Assembly (NCBI GenBank): GCA_021399435.1
Contig: JAJTUP010000149.1
Location: 19,182-83,181, forward strand
DNA: 64,000 nt
DNA from: Diaporthe sp. PMI_573
Taxonomy: Eukaryota > Ascomycota > Sordariomycetes > Diaporthales > Diaporthaceae
Reading direction: 5' to 3'
In this document: positions 10,390 to 23,088 of the stretch, piece after piece
Numbering within the stretch: the stretch's first letter is position 1
Layout of the letters: every line of letters starts with the position of its first letter
The notes under the pieces: generated by a model
Told to the model about the DNA's origin: nothing
The model's input: the letters and a program-made list of their open reading frames with translations, nothing else
Database searches by the model: none
Program-made: the position numbers and the translations under genes

Positions 10390-12043
10390 TTTATTATTCT
10401 AATTACTCTCTTCCTGCCTATCTACAGCACTTAGCTTGCCAGTCCCGTATACTAACTTGGTTGATAGTATCCTAAGTATCACCTCCCAAATACTTTTAAA
10501 TAATACAGGCCTATCTGTAGAATTCCGGCTATATTATAGGCATTAAAATCCATTCCTTTATACTTCTTGCAGCTATATAATAGTAAGCCCAAGCATTATA
10601 AGCTCTAATCTAATTACGCCATTCCGTACACTCCTTATCTACTATAATATTATTAGGATCTATACTCTAGTGCCTATTAATTTGGTAGAACCTTAGGCTT
10701 GTCTTAATAACAACTGGCTGCAACCTAACTATCTTAGTATAAATAAGAGATAGTTAATCTTTTAAAGTCAGTATATTTATTATTAAGAAAAGCGGCTGCT
10801 CTAATTAGGTACGCAAGACCCTAGTATTAATAGGGCGGAACAAGTTAACTTACCCAAGGCAATTACTTAAACCTTTTAAAACTATCTTAGTTAGTATCTG
10901 TCTCACTAGTAGAGGAGGCGGTTTTGCAAGAAGCTCTTTATTATATAGTCCCCGTCTAACAAGCTTAGGTTGTGAGATTAGACTATATTTCTTTTTCAGT
11001 ATTCTATATCTATTAAGTCTAATTAAAGGACAGTTAGTTAGCATCTAAAGTCTATACCCGGTTTCGTTTAGCTCTAACCGGATAGTATATATCTATATCT
11101 AGACCATTGCTTCTTTAGTAAAGAGTCCTATAAGAAGATTTTTGGCCAAGTTTAAACTCTTTTAGTTACTAAACTTCCAGTTATTCCTTCCCCTGTTCTC
11201 TCAAAAAAAGAAAGCTATATAGTTGGCTACCTGCTAGCTATAGTTAGTAGTACTTGCTTGGAGAGATACAGAGACTCTAATCGCCTTTAGTACTTTTACA
11301 CCAAGGCAAGCTTCTTTAATAAGGCTCTTACAAGTAGTTACGATTTTTTTAAAGTTAAGGCTTTATTTTATTGTATCTAGATAAGTGTCGATAGACCTAA
11401 GGCAATTAGTAGTACAGTTATAGATTCTAAGGGCAAAATATCCAGGCATATATATAGGTATAATAATAAATCAGTAGTCTTCTATTAGTTGTAACTATTT
11501 AAAGTCTAGATAGGCTGGCTAGTTATAAGAAGCAATAAAGGGATTAATATATATAATGTCGGTAAAATCAAGCAGCTGCTATCTAATTAGGGCTAGAATA
11601 TAGTTATTCCAAAGCTCTGATCCTTAAGCCAGGAAGCCTTCTATATTTACTAGATTTAGTACTAGGTATGCCTAATTTTCCTTAAAGAAATTCTATAATC
11701 CAGGCAGCAATTAAAGCTTAGGATATATATTAATGCCGGGAAAGTATTCTATAACTATCTTCTATATTTCTTCTACTATAATAGTGAAATTAGGGTTAAA
11801 GTATAGCGGCCTTTCCTTATATTCTATTGGCTAGACTTGGCTAATCTTTAGTCTACTTATAAGGATTTGGGTCTTAAATGGGTCTTGAGAAAGATCTTTA
11901 CTTGCCTTGTAACTAAAGTTATAGCGGTTTTAGATATTGACAGGATTAGAGAAACAGATGCTAGATAATTATGCGCTAAAGTTATTATAGAAAGGTAGTT
12001 AAAATAATTAAATAGTAGGATTGATCTAATTAGCAGTAGACAT
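10390..12043 (-). pseudogene. Unknown fungal gene, about 550 codons, RIP-degraded
   Basis: I do not recognise the family. A single frame runs from ATG 12043 (MSTAN) to about 10390. It is broken by many TAG/TAA and a few TGA codons, each explicable as former CAG, CAA or TGG. Stretches without breaks read as good protein, for example YLVLNLVNIEGFL, KSLIKEACLGVKVLKAIRVS, NLLIGLFTKEAMVQ and PNNIIVDKECTEWRN. No signal peptide or membrane helix is obvious, and no reverse transcriptase or integrase motifs are visible. The frame could continue into the right TIR arm, so the true C-terminus is uncertain. It is divergent from the unknown gene starting at 12899, with 855 bp between. Confidence 0.55.
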
Positions 12044-12898
12044 AGGTTTAATAGACGGTATTAGTGTATCTAGATTAATAGTTTCTAAGAAAATGCTGGG
12101 CGAGGACTTAGAAAATTTATAGCAAGAGGAGGTAGGTTGTAAAGTTTCAGTTATATAGATATTAGACCCAGAATAATAGCTAGATTTGCCTTTTCTTAAC
12201 TATTTATTGCTTATAGTAACTTTCCAATCAGTCTTATATATAGTGAAAAGTATTAGGAAATCAAGTAGGTAGCAAAAGGAGGAGTGAAATATAAGAGAAG
12301 TAGCAAGAGCTTATACCCTTAGGAAATGCTGTATAGGTAATTAAGCAAAGAGGTTAATATTGTTAAAGGTAGCCCCGGCGCTTTAGAAGTTGTAAGCAGA
12401 AAGAAAGAAAGGGTGACAGTAATACGCCTTGCCTAAATTGCTTCTTTAATACCAGCTAATATTTAGAGGTAGTTAGAGGCCAGGTAATAGTTAAAAGTAA
12501 TTTATAAGTATTGGTGGGAAAGGTTTTGAGGAAAAGTTACCTTGGGTGCCTATAGGGTTTTGTAGACCAGTAGAAGCAAGCATTGCCTTTATAAATTACT
12601 CACGCTTCTTAATTACTTGTTTCCCTTTTTGCCTTCCCTCTAGTAATAGTATAGTCTAAGTGCTTATTGAGACTAGTAGCTAAGGTTAGTAAATTACTAG
12701 GCCACCGTTCCTTTTAGGCACTTTTTGTATCTTTAAAAACCTCCCCTCTCTCTTATTAATTTCGTTTAACCTTTCCTTTCGATACTATCTCTCTACTATA
12801 TTAAGTACCCTTATACTGCTCTGATTAGAACACCAAATAAACTGCTTATACCAAACTATATACCTATATCTCCCAACCTTTTTCTTTTGCCCCTCAAA
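12044..12898. promoter_or_regulatory. Spacer between two divergent unknown genes
   Basis: No gene is seen. From its position it should have held the promoters of both flanking genes. AT-rich and mutated. Confidence 0.35.
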
Positions 12899-13446
12899 AT
12901 GTCTTCTTGCAGCCTATAAAATCTGGACAAGAAGGGTAAGGAAAAGGAGGAAAGCAAGAAAGAGCCTATATATCCTCTATATAAGGCTAACTGCCCTAAA
13001 CTAATTATTAACTACAGCATCTGCACTATCTTTATAGACTAGGGTGTACTCTTATAAAATGTTGTCTTTAAATCTAACCTCTATACTGCCTTTGCTTAAA
13101 ACATTTTAATCTACACTCTTATCGGTCGCGGCGTAAACTAGTATATTGTATGGCTTTTATTAAAGCCTACTATTAAAAAGATCCTAATTAACCTCTTCCT
13201 CCTTTTTTTACTAAACGAGAATTGCAAGTTTCTATACAAGCACCTATAAATACTAATAGAGATAGATACTAATAAGATATTTGTCGAGAAGGTTAATAGT
13301 AAGCTGTATAGAAAGTATATATCTAATATCTGCCAATTAGACAACAGATATTATAGACCTGCCCTCTTTGTTGCCTTTTTTAGTCATTAAAACGCTTCTC
13401 TCTATAATTACTGTCTTTTATATATATCCCGGAACTTTAACAATAG
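12899..13446 (+). pseudogene. Unknown gene, 5' part, interrupted by a retrotransposon
   Basis: The start is ATG at 12899 (MSSCSL), then a Lys/Glu-rich segment. Several TAG/TAA codons interrupt the frame. Between about 13120 and 13350 another frame is equally plausible, so a frameshift or intron is possible. The final codons before the insertion (reading LYISRNFNNR across the target site) continue in frame into 21197 onward once the retroelement and one copy of the AATAG target duplication are disregarded. Family unknown. Confidence 0.4.
13442..13446. repeat. Target-site duplication AATAG (left)
   Basis: Identical to 21192-21196 on the other side of the gypsy element. Confidence 0.9.
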
Positions 13447-13921
13447 TGTCACGACCCTGACAGAAATAGGACCAACGGTTAGTTCTGCGAAGAAACAACC
13501 CTACTAGGCCAGCATACCGGCCAAACAAACGGCACAAGGGACCAAGCCACAGGTTATATAATCACTAATTAGATAAGGTAGGATTAATTGGAGCGACAAT
13601 TAATCCCAGCAATCTAACACTATGGAGCGCCAGAAGCAACTAGCGCTCTAGGCACTCTCCTATACTAAATCGCCAGGAGCAACTAGTGCTCCCGGCAAGC
13701 CTCACTAAAGAAATAGATATATAAGAATACACTTGTTACCAGATAGCTAGATAGCATGAATAGTTCTTTAGCAGTTAATCTAAGTATTTACCCTCAAATA
13801 GCTTTTATTAGCTTGTAATTATTATTAGAAACCCCATTACTTAATTACCCGCCTTATTATATATCTTAGATATAAACCCTAATCTACGGTTTAGAGGACC
13901 CAGGAAACCTTAATCATTATA
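13447..13921 (+). repeat. 5' LTR (475 bp)
   Basis: It begins TGTCACGACCCTGACAG, a canonical TG start. The 3' end is decayed (TATA where the other LTR has TACA). It is less mutated at the start than the 3' LTR, where the same bases read TATTATAACTCTAACAG. Confidence 0.92.
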
Positions 13922-13989
13922 TTTTAATTGCTCTTATTTATACATTATAATACAGACTTTAAGTAATATTATACGTGATATCTTTATAA

Positions 13990-15060
13990 TGTCTAGATTT
14001 GAAAACAATAACCCCTAGCAAAACCTTCTACAGGAATTAGACGACACTATTAATAGTAATACTAGTAATAATAACGACGGGATAACCAACAAATAACTCT
14101 AGAAATTAGTCAGTAAGGTTAATTGCCTCCGCACCCTTATAAATAGGCAGGCCAAACAGAATGAGGAAATAGAAAACCTTAAGAAGGAAGTTACTACCCT
14201 CCAAGCCGCCGCCGCTATTATTAATACCTTAATCCCGACCAAGGAAAGCGTTAGGCTTAATAGCCTGACCCCTTATAATAGAACCCCGGGCTAGTTATAG
14301 CCTTACCTTATCTAAGTCAAGGCCTACCAGCGTTTTAACTATATAGACAGCTAAGCGGATGGAAAATAAATTATATACGTAGCCTTATTCCTTAAGGAAA
14401 GAGTGCTTGCCTAGTTTAAATTATACCTTACCGATTTTATCAACGCCAAAAAATTTAAGAAATACAAGTAGGAGACTTAAAAGATATTTAGTAAATATGA
14501 AAACTATAAAAATACTCTCTAAGCTCTATTCTAGGACCCCGATGAGAAATAACAAGCTAAAAGAGAATTATTAAAACTATAATAAAAAGGCCCAGCCTCG
14601 GCCTATATAGTAGAATTTCAACAAATCTATGCCTAAATTAATTCTACTTACAATACCAAGATCTTTATATTCTACCAGAAACTAAAAAAAGAAGTAAAGA
14701 ATAAGTTAGCTAGATATAATAAACCTAATGACTTCCTATAGTATGTTAAACTAGCTATTAAACTTAACAACAGGCTCTACAAGAGACATTAGAACATACG
14801 TGGTATTAATCCCAGACCGTTCTAGTAAAGTAACTAAAGAAACAAGTCTAATACTGGAAAAAAATATAACTATAACAATCCAACCTAATGGGGATAATAA
14901 TCGGGCCCTATAGAGCTTAATGCTGCATAATAGAAAGATAAGAGAGACATTAAGTACTATAATTATAATAAGATGGGATACTTTACAAAAAAGTGCCACA
15001 GCTCTAAGAAAAATAAAGATTAAAAGCCTGTACCTAAAGGCTCTAGACAAGCCAATATAA
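13990..15060 (+). pseudogene. gag: gag of gypsy element
   Basis: The frame begins MSRFENNNP and runs through a coiled-coil-like segment (EEIENLKKEV) and a retrotransposon gag region. Near 14960 the CCHC zinc knuckle reads YYNYNKMGYFTKKCHS, with the expected Cys and His positions changed to Tyr by G-to-A changes, leaving only the last Cys. Many CAG/TGG-derived TAG codons are present. In life it would package element RNA into virus-like particles. Confidence 0.75.
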
Positions 15061-18000
15061 TTATCCGTACTAGCAGACCACTATGCTTAAAAATATAATA
15101 GGCTATTACCAAACAATACTGCCGGTATAAAATAGAATAGCATAAACTATGCCTAGTATACCTAGACTAGGTAGCGGAAAATAGAAGAATCCTATTTAGC
15201 ATTACCCCCTAAAACTTACCTACCAACAACAAACAAAAAGGCAAGTTAAAAACAAAAGAAATAATCTAATAATAATTATTATAGCTAGTATATATAGAAC
15301 TAGACAAGGCTAAAGAAACTAAGAGGTACTTCTTACTTAGCTAGACAGCCTACTATAACAACAACTACACCATATATTTAAGCAACAAGGAAAGAGCCAA
15401 CTAGTTTCCCAAGGGTATAAAATAACAGCATACCCTAGCTGTAGGAGGACAGAAGAAACTCCTATATGACTTAAGAAAAGAGCTAGTAGGGGAAATTCCC
15501 CAAGATTTACTTATACCTTAAGCACAGCAAAAAGACCCGCGGGCATATTTAAAAAGAGCACTCCTACTAGCCCCTAGAACTAACATTACAGAAGTACTAA
15601 TTACAGGACGACCCCTTAAGCAAGTAATGCGAGAACCAAGGAAGGAGACCAAGAAGAATAGAGACATAGAGAGGATATTCTCTTGCCATAGTTACCATCC
15701 CAGTATCTCTTAGGCCTTATATATTTACAACAAATATAGAATCTATATATAGAAGAAAGCAAGCCACAACTAATTCTCTTAGAGGTACTAAGGGTAGAAC
15801 ATCTGATAAACTTACAAAAGAGGCGACTTTAGGGAATAGGAACTTAAAAAACAACACAACAATATAAGCTATATAATATTTTAACTCAACCTATATACCC
15901 CCCTAGCATGCCTATATAACCCTACCAGATAGCACATCTATAAGAACAAGAAATGTCAAGTATATATAGACGATAAGGTTAAAGAATAGTATTAACTATA
16001 GTAATAAGGATAAATCCTCAGCCATATAAAGCCTATAACGCAGGATAAAAGCATATAACAACTTATAGAAGACCTATAATAATTGTAGAGTATTATATAA
16101 TAAAATATTAAAAGTATCGACAAAATTCTAGGAAAAAATTACAGACAGCCAAAAAACTAGACAAGCTATTTATAAAACCTCAGATAGCAGGAGAAACACC
16201 TATAAGGTACTTATATACAACAAATACTAATAACGACTATTAATATTTAAAGATTAAGGTAGAGCTTAGAGCCTACCAATACTATATACTTATTAACAAT
16301 AGAGTATAGAGAAATTTTATCTCCCTAAAAATAGTAAATAGATACTACCTTACACGGTACAAGAAAAAGGAACCCTATAGACTTAACGTAGTTAACGGTA
16401 TAAAAGTTGCTTACAGAAACGGCATTATTGATATAGAAACCAATCACCTCTAGGTCTAGATTTAGGACTATATTAAGCAACTCTTGTTTAATATTATTAA
16501 GACGGCAGATTATTAGTTAATTCTAAGAATACCTTAGTTAAGGAAAAACAATCTTTAGATAGATTAGACCACTAGCTAGATTTACTAGGCAAACCCTATT
16601 AGCTTAGCAAAAGGAATAATTATATACTATAAAGATAAGCAGAGCTTAGTCCCTAAAGACAGCACCCAAATATGCGTTTAAACAAGCCTAGCAACTATTT
16701 CTTAAAATAGAAAGAAGGACTCAGTCTTTAGGCAGGCTTTAGAATAGCCCCTAAATAAGCCGGCACAGTAATAGCATAAACTAGGCAGTCTGCCGTAGAC
16801 TAATAAGAAGAACTTACTGTTAAACTAAATATAATACAAATCTAATAAAAAAGGCGGTCTAATATAAACCGATACAAGAAAACAATAAATTATACTTATA
16901 GCATAAGAATATATTAAGAAAATCCAACAAGCATTAAGACAGATACAAGAGATTTAGTACATATAATATAAAACAATACTTATAGTTATAGTTACTTTAC
17001 CTACAAGAACCTTACAATAAGTACTAAAGGCCTAAAGGATTAACTTAGTAAAACAAGTTAAGCCTATTCTCTAACAATTTATTACCTATCTATAGACAGC
17101 TAAGGTAGCAGAGAAGGATCCTTAAAAGTTTATACCCTAGAAATACTGTAAGTACTTAAAGCTATTTTTAGTAATACTTAACACTAGACTACCTAAATAT
17201 AATAACTAGAATTATAAAATACCCCTAGAATCTAGAAAGATACCTAAATTCTCTAAAATCTACGGACTTAACGAAATATAACTTAAGATACTTAGGGAGA
17301 ATCTTAACGAGAACCTAGAAAAAGGTTATATTTAACTATCTACTTTACCTATAAAATATCTAATCCTCTTTATACTAAATAAAAACGGGAAACTATAACT
17401 TTATGTAGACTATTGCTAACTAAATAATATTACTATTAAAAACTGCTACCCGCTATCTTTAATTAAGAAACTACAAGACTAACTATAAGAAACTTAATAC
17501 TTTATAGCTTTAGACCTTAAGGAAGCCTACAACCTTATTAAAATAAAAAAAGATAAAAAATAGAAAACAGTATTCTAAATATATTATAGATATTTTAAAT
17601 ACCTGGTTATACTATTTAGATTAACTAATATACTAGCATTGTTCTAAGCTATAATTAATTATATTCTTAGAGAGTATTTAGATATCTTTATAGTTATATA
17701 TCTAAATAACATTCTTATCTACTTTAAAATGCTTAAAGAATATAAGGAACATATATATAAGGTATTATAAAAGCTTTAAGACGTAAAGCTTCTAGTTAAA
17801 CTAGAGAAAAGCAAGTTCTATACCAAGAAAGTTAACTATCTTAAATATACTATTTGACCTAAATAAATTATAATACAAGTATTTAAGATTAAAGCCATTA
17901 AATACTGGCCTATACCTATAAATGTTAAGAAAGTTTAAGGATTTCTTAAATATATTAACTTTTATAGATAATTTATTAAAAATTATAAAAGACTTATAAA

Positions 18001-20010
18001 ACCCCTTATAGACCTTACCAAGAAGGATAAAGAATTCTAATAAACACTAAAAGCCTAAGACACTTTAATATAATAACCTAGAAAATTCTAGAAGAACTAA
18101 TACTAGTTAAAGCAGACCCTAATAAGGTCTATAAAGTTAAGACTGATGCCTTAGACTTTGTAATAAAAAGATAACTAGATTAATAAGATAATTAAGGCAA
18201 ACTATACCCTATCGTATTTTTTTTAAAAAAAGCTTAATAGCCCAGAGCTTAATTATCCTATATATAATAAGGAACTTATGGTAATAATTAAAGTATTTAA
18301 GAAATAGTAACATTATCTTATAGGAGCCAAGTACTAAATTTAAGTCTACACTAACTATAAGAACCTTATATACTTTATAATAACTAAAGAACTTAATAAG
18401 TACTAGATTAGATAGGCAAAGTTCTTATTATAATTTAACCTTAGGATTACCTACTATAAAGAATCTAAGAACGGGTAAGTAGACATACTTAGCAGATAGC
18501 TAGACTACCTATAGGAGGTTCTACTAAAAATATAGAATATCTTCTAAGTTACCCCTAACAGAGACTTATTGTAGAAACTCTAACAACTAGCAATAATACT
18601 CTAAGCCAAGGTTAACTTTAGCTAGAAAAACAAGCTTAAGGTAGTCTATTAAAATGGACCCTTAAAAGCCAAGAGATAAATAGTAGAAGATAATAGAATA
18701 TTATATTAAGAAAGACAACTCTTTATACCTATAGACCTATAAAAAAAACTTATTAAATAAATCTATAAAGCCCTAGTATATAGATACTAAGGAATTACGG
18801 TAATAATTAAAAGAATCAAATAATACTACTACTTTCCAGAAATAAAGAAGGAAATCTAGACAGTTATCTAGAATTATAATATATATTATAAGAGTAAGAC
18901 CGTAAGGTATAAACCTTATAGCCTGATATAACCTCTACTAGTACCTAATAGACTATAGTAATCTATTAGCTTAGACTTTATCGTTAAGCTACTACTTTTA
19001 AAGAAACTAATAATAGGAGCCTAGTATAACAGCATCCTGGTTATTATCGACAGATTTATAAAGTACTCCTACTTCCTACTATACAAGGAAGTAAGTAATG
19101 TAGACAATCTTATATATACTTTCCTATAGGTAATTATTAGTAACTATGGTATACTATAGAAAATAGTATTAGATAGAGGAATAGTGTTTACCTCTAACTT
19201 TTGGTAATTACTTATAAGACAACTCGGCATAAAATCAAAGCTATCTATAGCTTTTTACCCTTAGATAGATAGATAAACTAAAAGACTAAACTAGATTCTA
19301 GAACAGTACTTTTATAGTTATATTAACTATAAACAAGATAACTAGATACAGCTACTACCTATAGTATAGTTTGCCTATAATAGTATAGATATAGATATTA
19401 TAAAGGTTTCACCCTTCTATACAAACTATAGCTATAAACTAGAAGCTTATAGAGAACCAATCTCCGGGCTAGAAGCATAATTAGCCATAAAAAGGGTAAC
19501 TAAAATTTAGAATCTTTAGAAAAAGCTTTAATAAAAACTACTCTTTATATAAAAATAAATAACAATCTATACTAACAGAAAAAGGTTAAAGAGACTAACC
19601 TTAGAGGAGGAGAATAAAGTCTACCTACTCTAGAAAAATATTAAAACTAAATAACCAAGTAACAAACTAGACTACAAAAAGATTAGACTATTTAAAATCA
19701 AGAAAAAACTATTAAATACTAACTTTAGACTCTTATTACTAATAAAAATATAGATATACCTGATCTTCTATATATTACTCTTAAAATCGGCACCAGCTAA
19801 TATATAGCTTAAAATATAGATTAAACTTGATAATAATAAAAGAGAATAGAAAATAGAAAAGATCCTTAATTCTAGAATATATAATGCTGATACTAAATAC
19901 CTGGTTAAATAAAAGAACTATAATAATAAAAACAATATCTAGAAACTCTTTAAGAACCTAATAAATTACCAATAGACACTACAAGACTTTTAAGGTCAAT
20001 AAGAAAATTA
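15060..20010 (+). pseudogene. pol: pol of gypsy element (PR-RT-RH-IN-chromodomain)
   Basis: Protease lies at about 16270-16560. Its LIDSGA-type active site now reads LINNRV, so the catalytic Asp is lost, but a later IPxL strand is visible. Reverse transcriptase lies at about 17220-17960, with IYGLNEI, GKLxLYVDYCxLN and, at 17699-17710, YLNN in place of the catalytic YxDD. RNase H lies at about 18050-18500. The integrase core lies at about 18960-19400 with SLDFIVKL and VLDRGIVFTS. A chromodomain near 19860-19990 reads NADTKYLV followed by NNIWKLFKNL. All domains carry numerous TAG/TAA codons. The product would replicate and insert the element, and the chromodomain would direct it to heterochromatin. 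Confidence 0.85.
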
Positions 20011-20698
20011 GTAAGGACCCCTAGACCGTCTAGATCTAAACCTAGGAAATGCCAATTAAAGATTCCCGCAGCTCTAAAGAACTATATATTAGTAGTAACC
20101 CAAGCCTCTTCTTTCTAATAATAATGCTCCAACTTAATATCCTCCTCGTCTAACAATTAGATACCATAATAAAATAACTTAGAAAATTACTCCTTAGCTT
20201 AATACTTTTAGCAGCATAAACAAGCCAAGCAGCCTACAGTAGTTTACAGCTTTATCTAAAGCAAAAACAACTCCTCCTTAGTATTAATTTCTTCCTTCTC
20301 CAAACGCTCTTACTCAGACAGTAAGCATTTTACTACAAAAGTCAGCAAAAAACTCAAATAGGAAAGAAAAAGAAACCTACAGAAAGCAGCCACATTATTC
20401 CCATTACAAGACTTCCTAAAACAAACATACTCGCCATACTATAAGAACTTAGGGGCAAAACAGCAAGCATAATTTGCCTTAAAACAACAAGAACAAGGCA
20501 TAGTCTTAAAAACAACACCTTTCTAGTCAATAAGGTTAGTAAGAGCGGCTCGTTTATCAGACTTCTTTTAAGTCTTTTCGACCCAACCTCAAGTAATATA
20601 CAATAACATGGCAGGAATAGAAATACGCAAAGGAAAGCATAGAAAACACAAAAGAAATAGAATAAGAAACTCACTCTAATCTTTAGGGACAAAGATAC

Positions 20699-20716
20699 AA
20701 GGAAGGAGGGGAATAA
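20699..20716 (+). other. Polypurine tract of gypsy element
   Basis: The purine-rich stretch AAGGAAGGAGGGGAATAA directly before the 3' LTR is expected to prime plus-strand DNA synthesis. Confidence 0.7.
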
Positions 20717-21191
20717 TATTATAACTCTAACAGAAATAAAACTAACGGTTAATTCTACAAAGAAACAACCCTACTAGGCCAGCATATCGGCCAAATAAAT
20801 GGCATAAGGAACCAAGCTACAAGTTATATAATCAACAATTAGATAAGGCAGGATTAATTAAAGCAATAATTGATCCCAGCGATCCAATACTATAGAGCGC
20901 CAGGAGCGACTAGCGCTTTAGGCGCTCTCCTATACTAGATCGCCAAAAGCAACCAGCGCTTCCAGCAAGCCTTACTAAAGAGATAGACATATAAGGACAC
21001 ACTTGTTACTAGACAGCTAGATAGCATAGACAGCTCTTTAGTAATTAATCTAAGTATTTACCCTTAAATAACTTTTATTAGCTTGTAATTATTATTAGAA
21101 ACCCTATTACTTAATTACCCGCCTTATTACATATCTTAGACATAAACTCTAATCTACGGTTTAGAGGACCCAGGAAACCTTAATTATTACA
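20717..21191 (+). repeat. 3' LTR (475 bp)
   Basis: The same length as the 5' LTR, ending TTACA before the right target duplication. Differences from the 5' LTR are almost all transitions. Confidence 0.92.
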
Positions 21192-21196
21192 AATAG
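21192..21196. repeat. Target-site duplication AATAG (right)
   Basis: Identical to 13442-13446. Confidence 0.9.
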
Positions 21197-21511
21197 GGTT
21201 TTTATTATAGTCCCGTTTTTTAAGTACTAAAGTATCCCTGGTTTCAAGAAAAATGCCTATACTAACTGCCTCTATTATGTTAAAGGCGGCAGCTATACCT
21301 TTAATAAAGACTTCTATATTCCTACTATTGAGGCCGCCACTACTCTATTTAATTACAAATTTGAGGGAGCTCCCCAATTAGAGCTTATCTTAGAAAGATA
21401 TACCCAAGTTAACAAGGAATTTGACTTTAATACTGCAAGAAAGGAAGTAATTAGTAAGGTAAAGAGTTTTAGGCCTAGGCCTAAAAAGCCAAAGCCTGAA
21501 AAGAAGAGATC
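21197..21511 (+). pseudogene. Unknown gene, 3' part, beyond the retrotransposon
   Basis: This continues the gene starting at 12899. A plus frame of about 105 codons has only one internal stop (TAA after FFKY). It includes CLYYVKGGSYTFNKDFYIPT and QLELILERYTQVNKEFDF, and ends in a very basic Pro/Lys tail (RPRPKKPKPEKKRS) before TAA. The basic tail could bind nucleic acid or be a nuclear-localisation signal; that is inference. It is markedly less mutated than the retroelement. No family recognised. Confidence 0.55.
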
Positions 21512-23088
21512 TTAAGAGTGATCGGGAAAAGAATTAAGGTAAAAGGTTATATAGGGTAACAAACATTAGATTTACAGAACCACTACTCTCTATTCTCGCA
21601 ATAAGTAATTAATTTTTATATTTTAAACTTTATATATTATATAATGCTAAAATGAATGTATACTAGGCTTTAATTAGAGCAAGTTAAAGGTTGTAAGGCA
21701 ATAAACAAAAAAAAAGAAGCCCCTAAAAAAAAGCAATATAGAATAGGCAAGGAGTATAGAAAAAAGAGCGGTCTATACTAGACTGCTTTATTTTCTTTAT
21801 CAGACTTAGTTATTACAGCTAGTTACTTTAAGTAGCTTAATAAGACTAGTAGGCAAACCTATAGTACTTTAATACAGTGTGTAGTATGTTGTAAACAGGA
21901 GAAACCCCCCCTTTTAAGATAATGAAATAAAGGTAAATATAAAATAGAAGAAAAGCAAAGAATTTATAAGATTAATTAATGGTCTAATCAGCAAGAGTTA
22001 TTTATTCCAACTATTAAAATGTCAATATACTAGTTAAATTATAGTAGTTAGTAAGATAGCTGCTATATTTAAGATCTTATTATAATGCCGAAATATTAAG
22101 ACAAGGTTTCTAAGTCTTTAGAGGAGGACATAGAAATAGGTTCCATTAATTATAAGATATCTATAGATATCTATTAAGGGAAAATATCTAAAAAGTCTTA
22201 ATACTAATTAGAGTCTCCTTTATTATCCTTAATCTCTATATCTATAATAGACAAGAATGGGTCTAGAAAAATATTATACAGTTATATTTGCTAGAGCTTG
22301 TGGCCTATAGTTTCTATCTTAGGCAGGTTTTCTGTCTATAGTAATAATATTTCTGGCTCCTAAATTTTATTATATTTAACAAACTTCTTTAGCCTTTAAA
22401 GTAAATATATCTTACTAACTTTAGCTCTATTTAGTGTTTAAAGCTTGTATATATTGCTTGGGAAAATAGAGTCGATAATATATAGACTAAACCACCAGTA
22501 TATTAACTTTCTAAACAATAAGTAATTAGTTTTCCTTTACTTATTAATAACAAGAATAAAGTTGTCTTCCTTTAAGAGTATTAGTCTTGAAAACCTATAG
22601 TAAGTATCTCTGGTAGCTGCTTGTTGCCTGAATTTAGTAATAGATTCTTGCACTAGTTCTATATCTTTGGCTAGATTGAGAAGAGACCTAAGGCAATAGT
22701 GTAAAGCTTCTTAAGGCAATATATGGGGCTTTTATACTTGTACTCTCTAGGTTAGAATGTTGGTTTCTATTGGGATAACCGGGTTATATCCATAAAGGAG
22801 ATAGAATAGGCTCTTTTTATATAAATGCCTTAACAATATATAATTAAAAAAGAGGGTATATAGAAGAATATATCTTTATTCTTTTGTACTGTCTTTTATT
22901 ATCTTGGTTAACGCGGCTATAAGAGTAAAATGTCTGTATTTAATAATTTTGTTTACTTATAGGTTATATGCCGAGAGAAGAATCTATCTGACTCTAATTA
23001 GTTAAAGATACTGTATAAATTCCTTTATATTTTCTCTGCCTTTATTAACAATAGCTTTAAAAGGTAGTCTCTATTTAAGTAAGATATG
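21512..23088. other. AT-rich degraded DNA, nothing recognised
   Basis: TA-rich with scattered stops in all frames. A Cys-containing snippet near 21880-21915 is too short to assign. Confidence 0.4.

Larger units (their letters stand above)
13447..21191 (+). mobile_element. Ty3/gypsy chromovirus-type LTR retrotransposon, RIP-inactivated
   Basis: A complete 7,745-bp element with two 475-bp LTRs and a perfect 5-bp target duplication. Plus-strand order is 5' LTR, gag with zinc knuckle, protease, reverse transcriptase, RNase H, integrase, chromodomain, polypurine tract, 3' LTR. This order (integrase after RT, chromodomain last) defines the chromovirus branch of Ty3/gypsy. Every domain is full of stops from C-to-T and G-to-A changes, and catalytic Asp codons are changed to Asn. 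It inserted into the unknown gene 12899-21510. Confidence 0.92.

Noticed and set aside
20354..20692. 112-codon hydrophobic ORF on the minus strand
   Set aside because: It lies antisense within the 3' part of the first gypsy element; hydrophobicity is a by-product of AT-rich composition.
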